From Rhyzopertha dominica (Eukaryota; Arthropoda; Insecta; Coleoptera; Bostrichidae): 64,000 bases of DNA. This document shows, piece after piece, positions 34,586-46,629 of this stretch. How positions within the stretch are numbered: position 1 is the first letter of the stretch; each line of letters starts with the position of its first letter. The notes under the pieces were generated by a model, which was not told the origin of the DNA, ran no database searches, and was given only the letters and a program-made list of their open reading frames with translations. The stretch covers positions 60,220,023 through 60,284,022 of the forward strand of contig QCXZ01000003.1 of NCBI GenBank assembly GCA_025024175.1. Direction: 5' to 3'. A program made the translations under genes and the position numbers.

Positions 34586-35875
34586 ATTAATTATGGTATT
34601 TCAAGCCGCCTTATAAAAACTCTAATAAATACCATAGTAGACCCACTTACAGAAGTCTACAATAACTGTCTCAGAAATGGAGTTTTTCCGGATGAAATAA
34701 AACTTGCACGTATTTGTCCAGTCTTCAAATAGAGCGTGATCGAAAAGACCCAACAAACTACAGACCCATTGCACTTTTATCAATATTTGGAAAGATATTT
34801 GAGTCTTTACTATCAGAACAAATGCAAAACTTCCTTGTTAAACAAAATTGCCCGTCAGCACAGCAATACGGCTTTACAAACAAAAGAGCACTACGGACCT
34901 ATGCAGAAAATTCCTTTATTATATAACAGAGGCCTTTGAGTCAAGCTGAAATATGTGACTTGTCCAAAGCTTTTGACCGTGTGTCACATGAAATATTTTT
35001 GCAAAAAGCTGAACATTAAGCATTAAGGAAATCTCAAACGACATCCTGAGGTCATATTTAACAAATCGATCTCAAATTGTGGCATATGGTGACATGAATA
35101 GTTCAGCACTAGGCATACGTTGTGGAATACCTCAGAGCTCGATACTGGAGCCGGTTTTATTTATTTTATAGGTGAACGACATAACCGCAAATTTGAATAC
35201 TTTATGCCACTTATACGCGAATGATACAACAATCGCTACTCATGATAAAAATCCTGAAGTTGCGCTGGCCAAACTTCAGGCCTATCATAAAATGACTCGG
35301 GCGCGGTTTTATGCAAACAACCTGAAATTAAATGAAGAAAAAACCGTACAAATCATGTTCACATCATCACGCAAAACAGGAAAAGGTTGACACGGCGAAC
35401 AAATTGTGATAGCAAATTTAGCAAACTGGTCTATGCAAATAGGCGCAGTAAACTGGGAAGTTGCAGTATGCAATGTTCCATTCAAACCTGACATACATCA
35501 TGGAAGCTGTTCGTGCCCTACAGGGAGCTTCTCACGTGTCTCCTTGCAAACCACTATTCAAGAAATATAACATTCTCACTATGAGAGCTGAATTTGTAAT
35601 CAGACAAATAATATGCATCCACAGCATTAAAGATCAGCTTCAAACAAGAGCAGATGCACATCAGTATCACATAACAACACGAAAATCTGTCAACACATAG
35701 ACATAGGCTGGTAACTTCAGAGAGGCAGTCCCTGAACCCGGGGTTCTATAATAGGTTGCCTAGTAGCTGGAAAAATCTGGTGACAACAAAGCTAAGGAAT
35801 GTTTGAGATGCTTAATGCTGTATAATCCCATATACACCACTCAGGAAATTGTTGAAATAGAATATCTATAATATG
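34586..35875 (+). pseudogene. Non-LTR reverse transcriptase remnant (jockey-like)
   Basis: The plus strand reads, across frames, NGVFPDEIKLARICPVFK (about 34680), DPTNYRPIALLSIFGKIFE (34746-34805, the YRPIxLL motif), then LSKAFDRVSHE (about 34970). Next come CGIPQSSILEPVLF (about 35120-35165), a decayed LYANDTT box (YADD changed, about 35215) and NLKLNEEKT (about 35320). Further down, FYNRLPSSWKN (about 35740) fits the C-terminal end. Many stops interrupt it. Upstream sequence begins 115 bp after THAP copy 2. The clade is inferred, not certain. Confidence 0.8.
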
Positions 35876-35920
35876 TAAGTCAAATTTACTTTTTCCTTTT
35901 CTTGTGTCGTTATCTGTAAT

Positions 35921-36314
35921 TAAGAATTTAGGATGGCAATGCCATCTGTCAGCATTACACTGACATGATGACAAAGCCGACTAGCTGCCTTAACGGATAC
36001 TACTTCCTAAAGAAAGTGACCTGTAGCCTGACAAATTGGCATGCAACTGCATACTTCAATTCGACAGCAGGCCCCCACGGCAGTTGGTTGAGGTGTAGAC
36101 ATCACAGCATAGACATGCATTTTAATGTATGTTGATTCTTGCCCGCTAGCAAAAAGTGCCGTGGGGCCTGCTGTCAAATTGAAGTATGCAGTTGCATGCC
36201 AATTTGTCAGGATACAGGTCACTTCCTTTAGGAAGTAGTACCCGTTAAGGCAAGGTGGCTTTGTCATCATGTCAGTGTAATGCTGACAGATGGCATTGCC
36301 ATCCTAAATTCTTA
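35921..36314. mobile_element. 394-bp foldback element
   Basis: The ends are TAAGAATTTAGGATGGCAAT at 35921 and its exact inverse at 36295-36314. Arms of about 160 bp on each side pair almost completely (shared TGCATGCCAATTTG or its reverse complement, and CAGTGTAATGCTGACAG). No coding capacity. A single related arm lies at 15928-16010. GTTATCTGTAATT precedes it at about 35909 and recurs at about 36474, and 44 bp inside it (36081-36124) recur just outside at 36429-36472. Confidence 0.8.
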
Positions 36315-36493
36315 CTTTCATCATACCATTGCTTTGGTATATAACCAAAACCAGATCTGTGCCGTGTTGTCTACACTAGACCTAAACTGCACCGATGAGC
36401 TGTAATGACAGTGAAATAGATCTATCTGCAGTTGGTTGAGGTGTAGACAGCACAGCATAGACATGCATTTTAAAGTTATCTGTAATTATTATT

Positions 36494-37231
36494 ATTTCAT
36501 GCGACTACGGTCGACTTTTGAAAAAGCGTTGAAAGGAAAAATCTTTTCATTCAACGATAAGAGATCTCGCATTTGCGCAATATCCAGAACAGATACATAC
36601 ATGTATGTAGGTATATATTCTGGATAGAGTATTGACGAAAAACCGTCTTAAGCCAATCTTCTATACCTTCATCAACACGACGAATAGATGCAAAACGACG
36701 AGGCAATGCTGTACGGGAGTATCTGGTGACCATATGTTCAATTGTTTGGAGAGGATCTCCACATTCGCAAGAAGAGTCGATAGATGGATCCCATTTATTA
36801 AGAAAAAAGTTGCATTTCCAATGACCAGTGCGAAGGCTATTCAGAGTGACCCAAGATCTTCTCGGGAGATCAGCTCCTGCCGCCTGTTCTGTAGGATCGT
36901 CTATAAGCTGTTGATTGTATATGTCATGTTTCTTAAGCTGCCGAAACAACACTATCCATCTTCAATGGTGTGAGGAGCACGAAGGGAATCTTCTGTCCAC
37001 AGAGGTTTTCTGGAAGTTAGCCGAGTTGTAGATAGCTCTTGCAGATCTCGGGAAATCGGAAACTCATTAGGAGCTGATTGATATTTTCGCCAAACTGTAT
37101 ATGTAGCAAACTGCCTACGAATTTCCGGAGACCGGAGGAGCAATGTTTGAAAGAATCGGAAGGCAAGGTAATGGAGCTGACTTAATTGTTCCAGTGATCA
37201 GTGGCATGGCAGTATTTAGTTGAACGCCAAT
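36494..37231 (-). pseudogene. 5'-truncated copy of the 60-kb jockey-type family
   Basis: The minus strand reads the end of the same element as at 60279-62650: RRQFATYTVWRKYQSAPNEF (37060-37120), then RRSWVTLNSLRTGHWKCNFF, CECGDPLQTIEHMV and IEDWLKTVF in the frame 36551-36952. The CECGD with a following H resembles the cysteine-histidine motif of this family. The 3' UTR matches the other copy from GTCGCATGAAA onward. A frameshift separates the frames at about 36952. It begins at about 37231, where similarity to the other copy ends. Confidence 0.82.
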
Positions 37232-37239
37232 TTTTAGTT

Positions 37240-38225
37240 TCGCTATTTTTTTCAATTCATTAAATAAGGGACATCGACTTGCCAACAAAGACAGATGGCA
37301 TTTTATTTCATACTGTTTGTCGTTTGCTTATGCACTTCGAAGGTTTCTTCCTTTTATAGATGCTACTAACTGAAGAAGAAATACATGAGAGACAAGTTTC
37401 TTTTATTGGATTGCTCTACAAAAGAATTGCTACAAGTATGTTATTGGTGAATAATAGTAAACATAATTTGCTTGTAAGGCTGTTTAATGTAATGCAAATT
37501 AATTGTAAAACTAGAATGGAATTTGCTGAAAAAAGTACATTTTGAAATATCTTCAAAGAACATTTTTCTTCCATTTTCGATGCCTTATTCTTGTTCTTCT
37601 CTCCCCTCATTAACAGAACTCGTTTCTAAGACAGTTACCTACTTGTTAGTATAGTTCCTTTTTCTGTTTGTTATTATCTTTTAATTGCTATATTTTAGTA
37701 AAATTCTGATACTTCATTAACTTAGTCTTAAGCTTTGGAAGGTGACGAACAAAATGTGAACACAAGAAGTGCAAATTTTGTTTCAGATCCTTTTTCCTGA
37801 AACGTGGCAACTGTGGCTGTGTCTGTGTTGTCACCGCACGCACAGCACTGACGCTGATGATGCTGCGTCACCGGCGTCACGCTACAAGGCGTCTTCCATT
37901 CACCGATCCCAATACTCGACCGGCTGATTTGATGCTCAACACGTTCAGGAAGGGGCCGGTACTCACTGCGTTTGATGTTCACGTAGGACGGCAAAGTAGA
38001 TACGGAAAGGCTGTTGTAAACAATCTGAGCTCATCGAGGTTGATTACTATGTACTACATCAAGTTGGTATTTGCTAAACACCAACGTATTAGTAGACGAA
38101 AAGTGTCCCAAAGCATTGCGCAAAATAAATGTTCTAATGGTTATCGATTTTTTTTTAATGCATGGCTTGTTAGTCATTTATCAAACGAATGTTCACAGCT
38201 GCTGTTCCACTTAATCATTATGATC
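37240..38225. other. No recognisable gene; one 138-codon frame
   Basis: A plus-strand frame at 37857-38273 lies partly in a GC-richer patch (37790-38050). It has no recognised domain and runs into the terminus of the next element. It may be chance or an exon. Nothing else was recognised. Confidence 0.25.
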
Positions 38226-38227
38226 TA

Positions 38228-41200
38228 CACTGAGAAAAACGTTTTGCTGGGTACACAAAAAAAGTTAAGGTAAGTAAAAAGTTTTTGTGGAAATAGGGAC
38301 AGCAAAACTTTTTGTCCTCACAACAAGAAAAATTTGCTACTTTATTTTAGCTACACTTGCAAATTGTCTCAGCAATTGGGTATTTGCCATCTATTTATAT
38401 TTTATTAAATTGCATATTAATAGGTAGCATCTAATCCACAAAATAGCTGTGACAGCTTATAAATTCTAAAAAATGGATCGTAAAGTGTATTTTTAATATT
38501 AAAAATGTGAATATTTAAAGGGACCCCCAAAACGCGAACATATTAGTCGTGACGTCAGGTGTCTTGTAAATGGCCGCTTGTTTACATCTGGGGTCAGCGC
38601 GTCACGCGTCTGCCTCAGCCCGTCAATTTATCAGTTTGTTGTTTGCGTTCATTTTGTGACAAGCGAATTAAAATACGCCAAGAAAAAGTGAAATACTTAT
38701 GAATTATGAATTCTGAAGGCATGTTCATTGTTATGGAATTTGTGTACAGCAACAAGCGGTTCAACGCGACGGAGATGAGGAACGTAAAAGCAACAGCATA
38801 AGTAAACTTTTTATACAGTTAACGTAGCATTGATAATTTGAACTTTCCATTTATTTTATAAGTCAGGATAAATATAAATTGCCTTTTATTTTCGGGGCTC
38901 TTGTGGCTCGTTTCCAGTCTGGCTAACAGTCGAATATATGGAGAACAACGTCGTTCTTTATTATTACATTTCCCTCTATCAACTTAAAAGGCATATAATT
39001 TTTCATATCCTCTTCAAGCTATAACAAAATGGAAACTGAATGGAAAACACTTATAACCCCAAAAAATAATAAAACTTATAGTAAGAATTAAGATGATCTT
39101 CACAACAGAAAAGCCTTAAACAACTTTTTCATACGTTGATAATCTCGGGAACGGTTACAAAAATTTTGTTAGCTGTACTGACTGCACAAAATGTACAAAA
39201 CAACACTTGTTTTGTTTTCCATACATTATAGGTGCTTGTAAAACTACACAAATCACTTTTTGGTGCGACCTCTTACACCGTCCTTTCAATAAACACCAAA
39301 CAAAGGCTTTTCCAATACAAGAATGGTACTATACCATTAAACAGCACGCCCCTCGATAATGTTTACAAGACACTTGACGTCACGAGTTCAATAACCTTGG
39401 ATAGATGCGTTTTGGCGTTGACTCCTAAGATTCGAATTTCAGACTTGAAATTGTCTACCTAAAAATATTTTTTTTTGTTTTTTTTAACATGGCGTACGAT
39501 ATAAATGCACTTCAAAATTCACTTTTCGTAATTTAAAAAAAAAGTGATAATACCCAATTACTACAAATAATCTTTGCTCCCGCAACGAATACCAAGATGC
39601 ACGGAAAACCAACAGAGTAACCATTACCAAAATTATTTGCTGCGTTTACCAACACCACTTTGCAAAAATCACTAATCAACACCAATCAATAAGGTAACTG
39701 TTGCAAATATTATTTGCTGCGGGTAATAATACCGCTTGGTAACCACAAAAAAGAATGCTTTTCAGTAGCAACCGATGAAACGAGAATTGAAAAAAGTATT
39801 TGCCGTAGGTATTGATACCCCTGTGCTACGAAGACAAATATATTATTTAGTTGTTTACTAATCAGTAATTTATGAAGTATATATAGATATTGAAACAATA
39901 ATGTATTGAGTTTCAGGTAATAATTTATTGTTATTTCGAATATCGCTGAATCATTAAACTGCAATAACAAATACTAATATGTCAAAATATCGACATCGGA
40001 ATACCGAAAACTACGACTTTGGATTGTAATAATTGCTTAGGTGAGATATAATTTGTGTAACAATAAACGATGTATACATTAGATTTAATATGTTTTATTT
40101 AACGTATCAGCAAGTATATTTAACAAAATAAGTGTATTTCCAGTAAAGAACATTGTAATAAATTGCTTACTATGTATATTTAGTACACAAAATATTAAAA
40201 CACAGAAAAATGAATGAACTCACACTACTATAAATCACAGGAGCTCTATAAGCTTTCAGATGCTTCAAAAATTTTAGGCGAGGCCCTAATTGAGGTATTA
40301 GTTCCCTCGCACTGCTATCTGTAATGTATGTAATGCTTTCCATATCAATGCCTTGTTCTGTAAAAAGAAAAGTACAACATTGTAGTATTTAGCTGTACCT
40401 GCATTTTTTAACACTTCACAAAAACCAGAAAACTTTTGTAATATAGTTGCTACATCAAAATCACTTGGATCTACCTCTTTTAATTTAAAAATTATTGCAC
40501 ATTTTCGCAGGTATTGCAATCGCGATTTTTTCACAAATTTCGGAATAGTTTTTTAGAAATATCTAATAGAAACAGGATGTTCGATTAACAAGATGGTAAT
40601 AAAAAAACAATAAGTGTGCATTTCCGGAACAGCAGGTAGAAAACCATCCATAAGTAAGTTTAGGTTGTAGTAATGAAAAATCCAAAAGACCCATGTAAAA
40701 CAGTTTTCTGTATTATCAACGATTATGGAGTTATGCAACAAATACGTTCAATTGTGTATATCTGTATCATTCAGGTTCTCTCATTTAGACAAAAATTGAA
40801 AAACAGTGCTTAATTACAGAAGTAATAATAATCCCATTAATGCTCATAAAATAGAAAAGGTATACTTACCCTTAAATATATTCATCCATACCCCATAATT
40901 TTAAAAAATTATCCATTTCATTTGATTCATCCATTACATACTCGTTGCACTAACATTACAGTATAATAAACGACAACTGTTTTAAAGCGACGAACAAGCA
41001 AGCTAGAACAATTTATAGGCACGTCAGTATATCGGCAGTGAGACCACCTATATGATGCAAATTGTGTATTTTACTGCGAACCTTTTGTGGGAAGGGCTAC
41101 TATTGGTAAATATCAGCTTAAAACCAGACTATTTCAGAAAAAAATAAACTCTTTACAGCTTTAAACAACTAACTTTTTTTCTGGCAGCAAGTTTAATTTG

Positions 41201-41469
41201 CTAGGGCAGGTAAACACTTCAGCTTGATAAGCAAAATATATTGGTTACTAGAAATTTGCTTTGTGTACAAATATATTGCGTTGCTCTAACTTATAAGCCA
41301 GGTTGAGCTAACGAAATAAAATCAACTAAAATATTTGCTTCGCCCGGCATACACATTTCTGTTCGGGATTCAGCACTGTTATCAAATAACAAACAAAATT
41401 GGTTAATGCAGCAAACAATGCTTTAACAAAATTTATTTTGCTGTTACAGCAAAGCCATTTTTTTCAGTG
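38228..41469. mobile_element. Unassigned TIR-bounded DNA element hosting THAP copy 3
   Basis: The left end CACTGAGAAAAACGTTTTGCTG and the inverse of the right end CACTGAAAAAAATGGCTTTGCTG match over about 22 bp with few differences. TA flanks both sides (38226-38227 and 41470-41471). The two subterminal regions repeat TTTGCTG/CAGCAAA-type words. Without the nested THAP copy it is about 2.06 kb. Two minus-strand frames at 40298-40534 and 40553-40741 run nearly end to end, separated by one stop, giving about 140 residues with no domain that I know. A TA target suits Tc1/mariner-like elements, but no such transposase is visible. Confidence 0.5.
38374..39559 (-). mobile_element. THAP-domain non-autonomous transposon, copy 3
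   Basis: This is the same element as copies 1 and 2 in reverse, with AATT-GGGTATTTGCC at 38374 and GTGATAATACCC-AATT ending at 39559. The finger exon (about 39090-39225) is further decayed: KQNKCCF survives, the middle is frame-shifted and FFCCEDHLN is only partly in frame. The shared block around GACGGGCTGAGGC is complete, as in copy 2. It is nested within the 38228-41469 element and so is younger than it. Confidence 0.75.
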
Positions 41470-42480
41470 TACATGGTATTTCTAGTATGTATTTAGTTTT
41501 TAAGTTTTGGGGAATAAGAGCAGAAAACTGAAAGACGTCTTCATAATTGGGAAGAAATAGCACATTTCTCAAATATTTCCGGAATTGGATAACCGAGAAT
41601 ATTTCTGAGATGTACCTGAGAACGAATCGACGTTTGCCCATTTCTGTGTAAGATAAATCAAGGAACCCCTTGTTCAAGTTTAGATTGTGCAAGTCTGCCC
41701 TGCAAGTAATTTTATTGTAAATGGGTGGGTGTTTTACTAATTCAAATTTTGGGTAAGAGATTACAAGTATCGAACAATCTTCTATTATGCACATTCGACC
41801 AGTACAAATCAGGTTTGCAGGACGGTACTATGGCTTCTAATACCTTGAATTAAGTGTACACATAGATCAGTCAGGTATAAATAAAGTCTTGAAAACACCA
41901 AAGTTAAAATACACAATTTTGATAAATCAGCTTTAGTTTATAATGAGATTTTGGAAATCTGAGTGTTGAAGCGAAGTAACGAGTTCATATTTAGGTATAA
42001 CGCTAAGATTTTTAGTTGTTTTCACCACTGGGAGAACATTGTTGTCGACTCAACATAAACTGTATGTAAGACGTTTTGCCATGATGTTTTTGTCTAAATA
42101 GCAAAATAATAGATTTAGTTGGATTTAAAGTCTCAGTATACCTGACATTTGACATTTGCTGAGAGGCACACAGATAACTATTGCTATTGCTGTTTGAAGG
42201 CCTACGTAATGTAAGACTGATTCTAATGCTTAAGGAGGGTATGTATCAAATGGCTTATAATAGTTTATTAGAGCCAAAAGTGTAAGTTGCCTTTCGGAGT
42301 TGCTAACTATATTATCTAATACTGTGGTACCTACAATTAAACCATGGTCTGAAACCGAAATGAAAGTCGAATGGTATATGCTGATTCATCAATGACAAAA
42401 CTCAGTTTTTCCAAAATTTGCTCAAGCACTTTAGGTCTTTAGGTAATGTAGGTAACAAACGTTTTGCCCAAAAATCTCCC
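41470..42480 (-). pseudogene. Deleted jockey-like retrotransposon remnant
   Basis: The minus strand contains scattered blocks in the right order for a jockey-like ORF2: EQILEKLSFV and FRFQTMV near 42330-42430 (matching the QSGFRxG region), SNVRYTETL near 42140-42160, then LRLIYQNCVF in a decayed form near 41920. The C-terminal frame 41444-41794 has IYNKITCRADLHNLNLN, resembling the 51-kb copy's YLYNKIKFRTDLHNINI. Large internal parts, including the YADD region, are gone. It overlaps the right terminus of the neighbouring element by a few bases. Confidence 0.6.
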
Positions 42481-42667
42481 CTGTTGCTTGGCTTACTAAC
42501 TCTAGCCAAAGGAAAAGTTACAGTTTGCTTTTAGCAATCCGAGAAGATATAGTGTAGAACGCAGAAATTAATCATAAATCACTGCACAACCAAGCCCTTT
42601 TTAAATTTCTGGTTGAAGTGGCATACATATTTCAAAGTTTACTAATAAACTATTTGCACAAGTTCGT

Positions 42668-42926
42668 GTACTCTTTTTTGTAATGCCAAGCTTTCGTATT
42701 TATTTGATACATAATCAGGGCTTAAGAAATTTGAGATTATATTCTTTAAACAGCAGAAACCAATTTATCATGCGCTAAACAGAAAATGTACTGATACATC
42801 TGACGTCATAAAAATTGACATTTTCTGTTTAGCTGTTCTGCTGTTTAAAGAATATAATCTGAAATTTCTTAAACTTTGATTATGTATCAAATAAATACGA
42901 AAGCTTGGCATTAGAAAAAAGAGTGC
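42668..42926. repeat. Long hairpin (near-perfect inverted repeat)
   Basis: Left arm 42668-42789 and right arm about 42818-42926 share AATGCCAAGCTTTCGTATTT, TTGATACATAATCA, GATTATATTCTTTAAACAGC and CTAAACAGAAAATGT in inverse order. The spacer is about 28 bp and includes TGACGTCA. No coding potential. It may be a foldback MITE. Confidence 0.75.
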
Positions 42927-43077
42927 ATTAATTTCTGCTCCAAGGTCGAATTCCCTTCTTCTCAAAGGATTTGTCAAAGTTTACTATATACGTAATGCTA
43001 TTTGTGCTATTTGTAGCTCGCAAAGAACTAACCACGGGCGACTCAGCTACAAAAGTGCCGGATGGTGTTCAGAATCA

Positions 43078-43222
43078 TTACATATGTATGCCATTTTGAC
43101 CCGGAATTTGAATATGGCTATCGTGGAGCAGTGGGAGCATATTCGACTAGTATTTAAAACGTCCCGGGTTCTATTCCCGGCCAAAGCTGGCAATACTTTT
43201 TCAGAAATATATGTTCTGAGCA
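43078..43222 (+). repeat. tRNA-derived SINE, copy 3
   Basis: It shares with copy 2 the segment TGACCCGGAATTTGAA, the GGAGCAGT...GAGCA box A region, a box B GGGTTCTATTCCC at 43166-43178 and the 3' body ACTTTTTCAGAAATATATG. This confirms the family as dispersed. Confidence 0.65.
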
Positions 43223-43229
43223 TTGTTTA

Positions 43230-43915
43230 AAAATGGAATTAATTCTAGGAAACTACCGATATCAATGTATTCCTTTACCAAAAAGGTACCTTTATCACTG
43301 AATATTTCGACCATATGGTAGATGCATATACTATACTGACAAAAAGAGCCCCCCTAGCGACGCCCATGTTTTTGCCTCTTTTCCTATTTGTTATCCCGCC
43401 GGTAAGGTTGTAATCTATTTCTCAAGTTACTGAATGAAACAGGTGTCCAGTGTTTTTCCCCCTATGCACGATTCGAACGTGCTTTACGGCGAGATAGCCG
43501 AAGAAGGTTTTTGTTTTCAAAAGACATAGCTATTGTTGATCAAATGCGACAAATTGGAACAGGCTCTTACATGGGTAGCTTTCCGCCACTTTTTGTTTTC
43601 TACGATAATCACCGACCGTTGCGCGATCACGTAAAGCTTCCGTTGCAAGGCAACCTACAGATTATACGTGCGTTTAGGATTTAACTTTTTTCCGTGTTTG
43701 ATGCGTGTAAAAGGTTGGTGGTACCGAAGTGGTAAATGAATTCGCGTATGCTACGAGTAGCTTATATGCGGCTTTTCTATAATCTGTTAAAATAAATTTT
43801 GATTTTAATTTAATCAAGTAAATAATTGATGAATAAATATATACTTCTAGTTTATAAAATACTGATATTGACAAAAGTCACAACTTCAGTTAAAACACTG
43901 CTTTCCATAATAAGA
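43230..43915. other. No recognisable gene; possible hAT-like terminus
   Basis: At 43353-43365 lies the inverse of GGGCGTCGCTAGG, also seen at 12454-12466. No partner end was found. A small frame at 43674-43874 has no motif. Confidence 0.3.
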
Positions 43916-43925
43916 AAAGATATTT

Positions 43926-45130
43926 GTGGGACAATATCATCTGGAGTGCCGGAATGTAATCCATTTTATTTTAATTTTTGAATGTTTGAATGCCGGCAGG
44001 GCAAGTCTTTTGGTTTCATTGGATTTTTCGAAAGCTTTTGATACACTGGATGATGTGTTGCTTTGTAGTAAATTGACTTNCTACGGTTTTGATGTGGTTT
44101 CTGTTCATTTCTTTCGATCTTATTTGCTCAGTAGGTGCCAGCGAGTCTTGCTGGGTGGCGAAATGTCTGATGTCGACAGAATGACGTCGGGAGTCCCTCA
44201 AGGATCTATCCTGGAACCAATTTTGTTTTTAATTTACACCGCTGATTTACTCTCGAAGCCCAAATTTTTAACTTGCGTGGCATACGCTGACGATACTTAC
44301 CTTTTACACCATTTCAACCCACAGAACATAGAGAGGGCATGCTTAGAAATGAATGAGGACCTAGGCAACATTAGTGAATGTTCTACTAACATTAACTTAA
44401 AGTTGAACAGCAATAAGTGTTCCGTAGTATACTTCGCGTCGAAATCGCCACAAAAATGTTTTGTGAAGGATGATATTAATGTACATGTGGACCAGAATCG
44501 ACTGCCTGTATATGAAAGGATCAAAAGTCTTGGTTTAAGTATAGATAATGACCTTCGTTTTAAAAATCAGGTGTCTTCTGTTATTAAAAAATGTTGCTTT
44601 AAAGCTCTTGTACTCTAAACATCTTATTCTCAACTTTAAACGTAGAAAAAAATTTATGCGAATCTCTGGTAATCCCTCACTTACTTTATTGATTTATGCT
44701 ATATTTCCCTTGTCTTGATGCCGTTAATAAATGCAGACTTCAGAAGGGGCAGAATAACTGCTGCAGATTCATATTTGGACTAGAAAAGTATGCTCATATC
44801 AGTAAGTGCATACAGCAACTTAAATGATTAAAAATTGATCAACTTTTTCATTACCACCTTGCAACTTTCTTGTTTCGTGTCTTTCGATCCTCTGCGCCAA
44901 AATACTTGCGTGATAAGTTTCATAGTCATCGTAGCTTGCATTGCACTGATTTATCTCTTAGATATGTCCACCATTTATCAATGCCTAGCTTCCGAATCTC
45001 CTTATACACGCGGTCTTTTACTCATAATGCTATGATTTGTTTAAAAAAATATGCTCTGTAGAAAGTTTCAAAAAACAAATGATGTATAGGTTTAGTAGAC
45101 CAAATATACCTACGCCATTATATGTGATTT
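43926..45130 (+). pseudogene. Non-LTR retrotransposon reverse transcriptase, 3' half
   Basis: A 230-residue frame (43926-44618) holds an intact-looking reverse transcriptase core: VSLDFSKAFDTLD (about 44015), SGVPQGSILEPILFLIYTAD (44187-44246) and CVAYADDTYLL (about 44275-44310), then LKLNSNKCSVVYF. The frame ends after NDLRFKNQVSSVIKKC. The C-terminal region continues in other frames, with QNNCCRFIFGLEKYAHIS (about 44750-44805) and APKYLRDKFHSHRSL (about 44895). The catalytic YADD is kept, so decay is recent compared with neighbours. The upstream endonuclease is absent. One N lies in the frame. Confidence 0.85.
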
Positions 45131-45139
45131 CTCTTTGAT

Positions 45140-45690
45140 CGGGTTCTCATAGCCAGTGCTACGTCAGAAACAGCTACCTAATGTAGAGTATGCCAAGATG
45201 GTAACAACAATACAACTGCTAATTCTGGATTAGGAGACACCTTAGATGTTCTAAGAAGTGGAAGACCATGAAAAATGCAAAAGCAGCAATTCCAAAATCA
45301 AAAGATGGGAATGCATCTAAAAAAGTACTATTTTGTGCATGTTGGACTACGCTTAGAATCATCTAATATGAGTCAAACGATCAGTGGCTATACAAATAGT
45401 TCACATATTCAGATTAGACACCATATTCAGAATAAAACATGAACAAATCAATATGCCATTCAATTTGAGCTAATTCTTTTCACCTAGAAGACACTAGAAT
45501 TTTTCGAAAATGGTATTAATAACCCGATAGAATGTTTCCAAGATGACATATCAAAAGATGGCATATATTTTTTTTTGAAATAATTGAATTAAAATTTTGA
45601 AACAAACGACAAATTATTGTCCGATAATAATAATTCATGGTACATCATCCTTTCAAATGGCGGTAAATTATTCTGTCCTTAGTTCTTACT
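45140..45690. other. No recognisable gene
   Basis: AT-rich, no family recognised. Confidence 0.35.
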
Positions 45691-45699
45691 ATAAATTGT

Positions 45700-46620
45700 C
45701 GATAATTATGAAGTGTTAACGACAGGGTTGTTCACAATAAAATCGACGTGTTTCAAGATTTTACTGTGATTTGCTCTCGTAGGAATTGTTGAGGGTGGTT
45801 TGATTTGCATTAAATTACCCGGTAGATGTTTTCTTTTTTATTAGCTTGCTGTTTAATAATATCGCTTCTGCCTGCCAAACTCTATGTAATAGCATTTTTC
45901 TTTGTTTTTTTTTTAGTATTTCCACGTTCGTTGTTCGCATAGAATAAAATACTACCGTGACATATTGATAATAACTGTCCGTCTAGTTTTAAATTACCTA
46001 TAGTTCAATAACACACATTGGCAACAATGTTGGCCCTAGTACTGTACCTTGAGGTACCCCTTATTTAATTGTCTGTAAGATGTTGGTATGTACATTCGCG
46101 TGTGTGTATTGATTTATGTTAAAGGATAGTACTACAAGAGCTTCAAAGTGTTTCCAGTTATTCCTTTTTGGTCTAGCTTACTTTATTAATACTTCGTGAT
46201 CAACTGGACAAAAACTTTTCTGAAATCCAGCGCCAATCCTCAGTCTACCTGCTTTATAATTTGTTTCCAGTTGCTGTAGATATACTGAATAAGTTTCACA
46301 CATGCTGCTTTTGTGGGTTTTGCAAGAATTAATCAATTTTGCTTGTTGAATTTTATTTCTTTTTGTAGATAGTCTGTTAATCCGTTATTTATAATTTTCT
46401 GGAATATTTTTGCACAATAGTTCAGTACAGGTATTGCTAAATAGATGTTCAATGTTGTGGATTGGTGTTATTACTGCGTTTTTAATTTTCCCGGGTACTT
46501 TGTTATGTTTGTTTGACTGCTATCTACTATTTATTATTGTAAAATATTCCGCTATTTCCTTTGGCTCGCGTCTAATAAATTTCTTTACTAATTTTTAAGC
46601 ACGGTTTTGATATTAATTAT
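45700..46620 (-). pseudogene. Non-LTR reverse transcriptase remnant
   Basis: The minus strand reads VITPIH (about 46460), then a decayed segment matching the region before the first aspartate, KSFCPVDHEVLI (about 46200), and GVPQGTVLGPTLLPMCV (about 46010-46065). Several stops and frame changes occur. The motif order fits a reverse transcriptase of CR1/jockey-like elements. The catalytic YADD could not be found and may be lost. Confidence 0.65.
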
Positions 46621-46629
46621 GACTCACCT

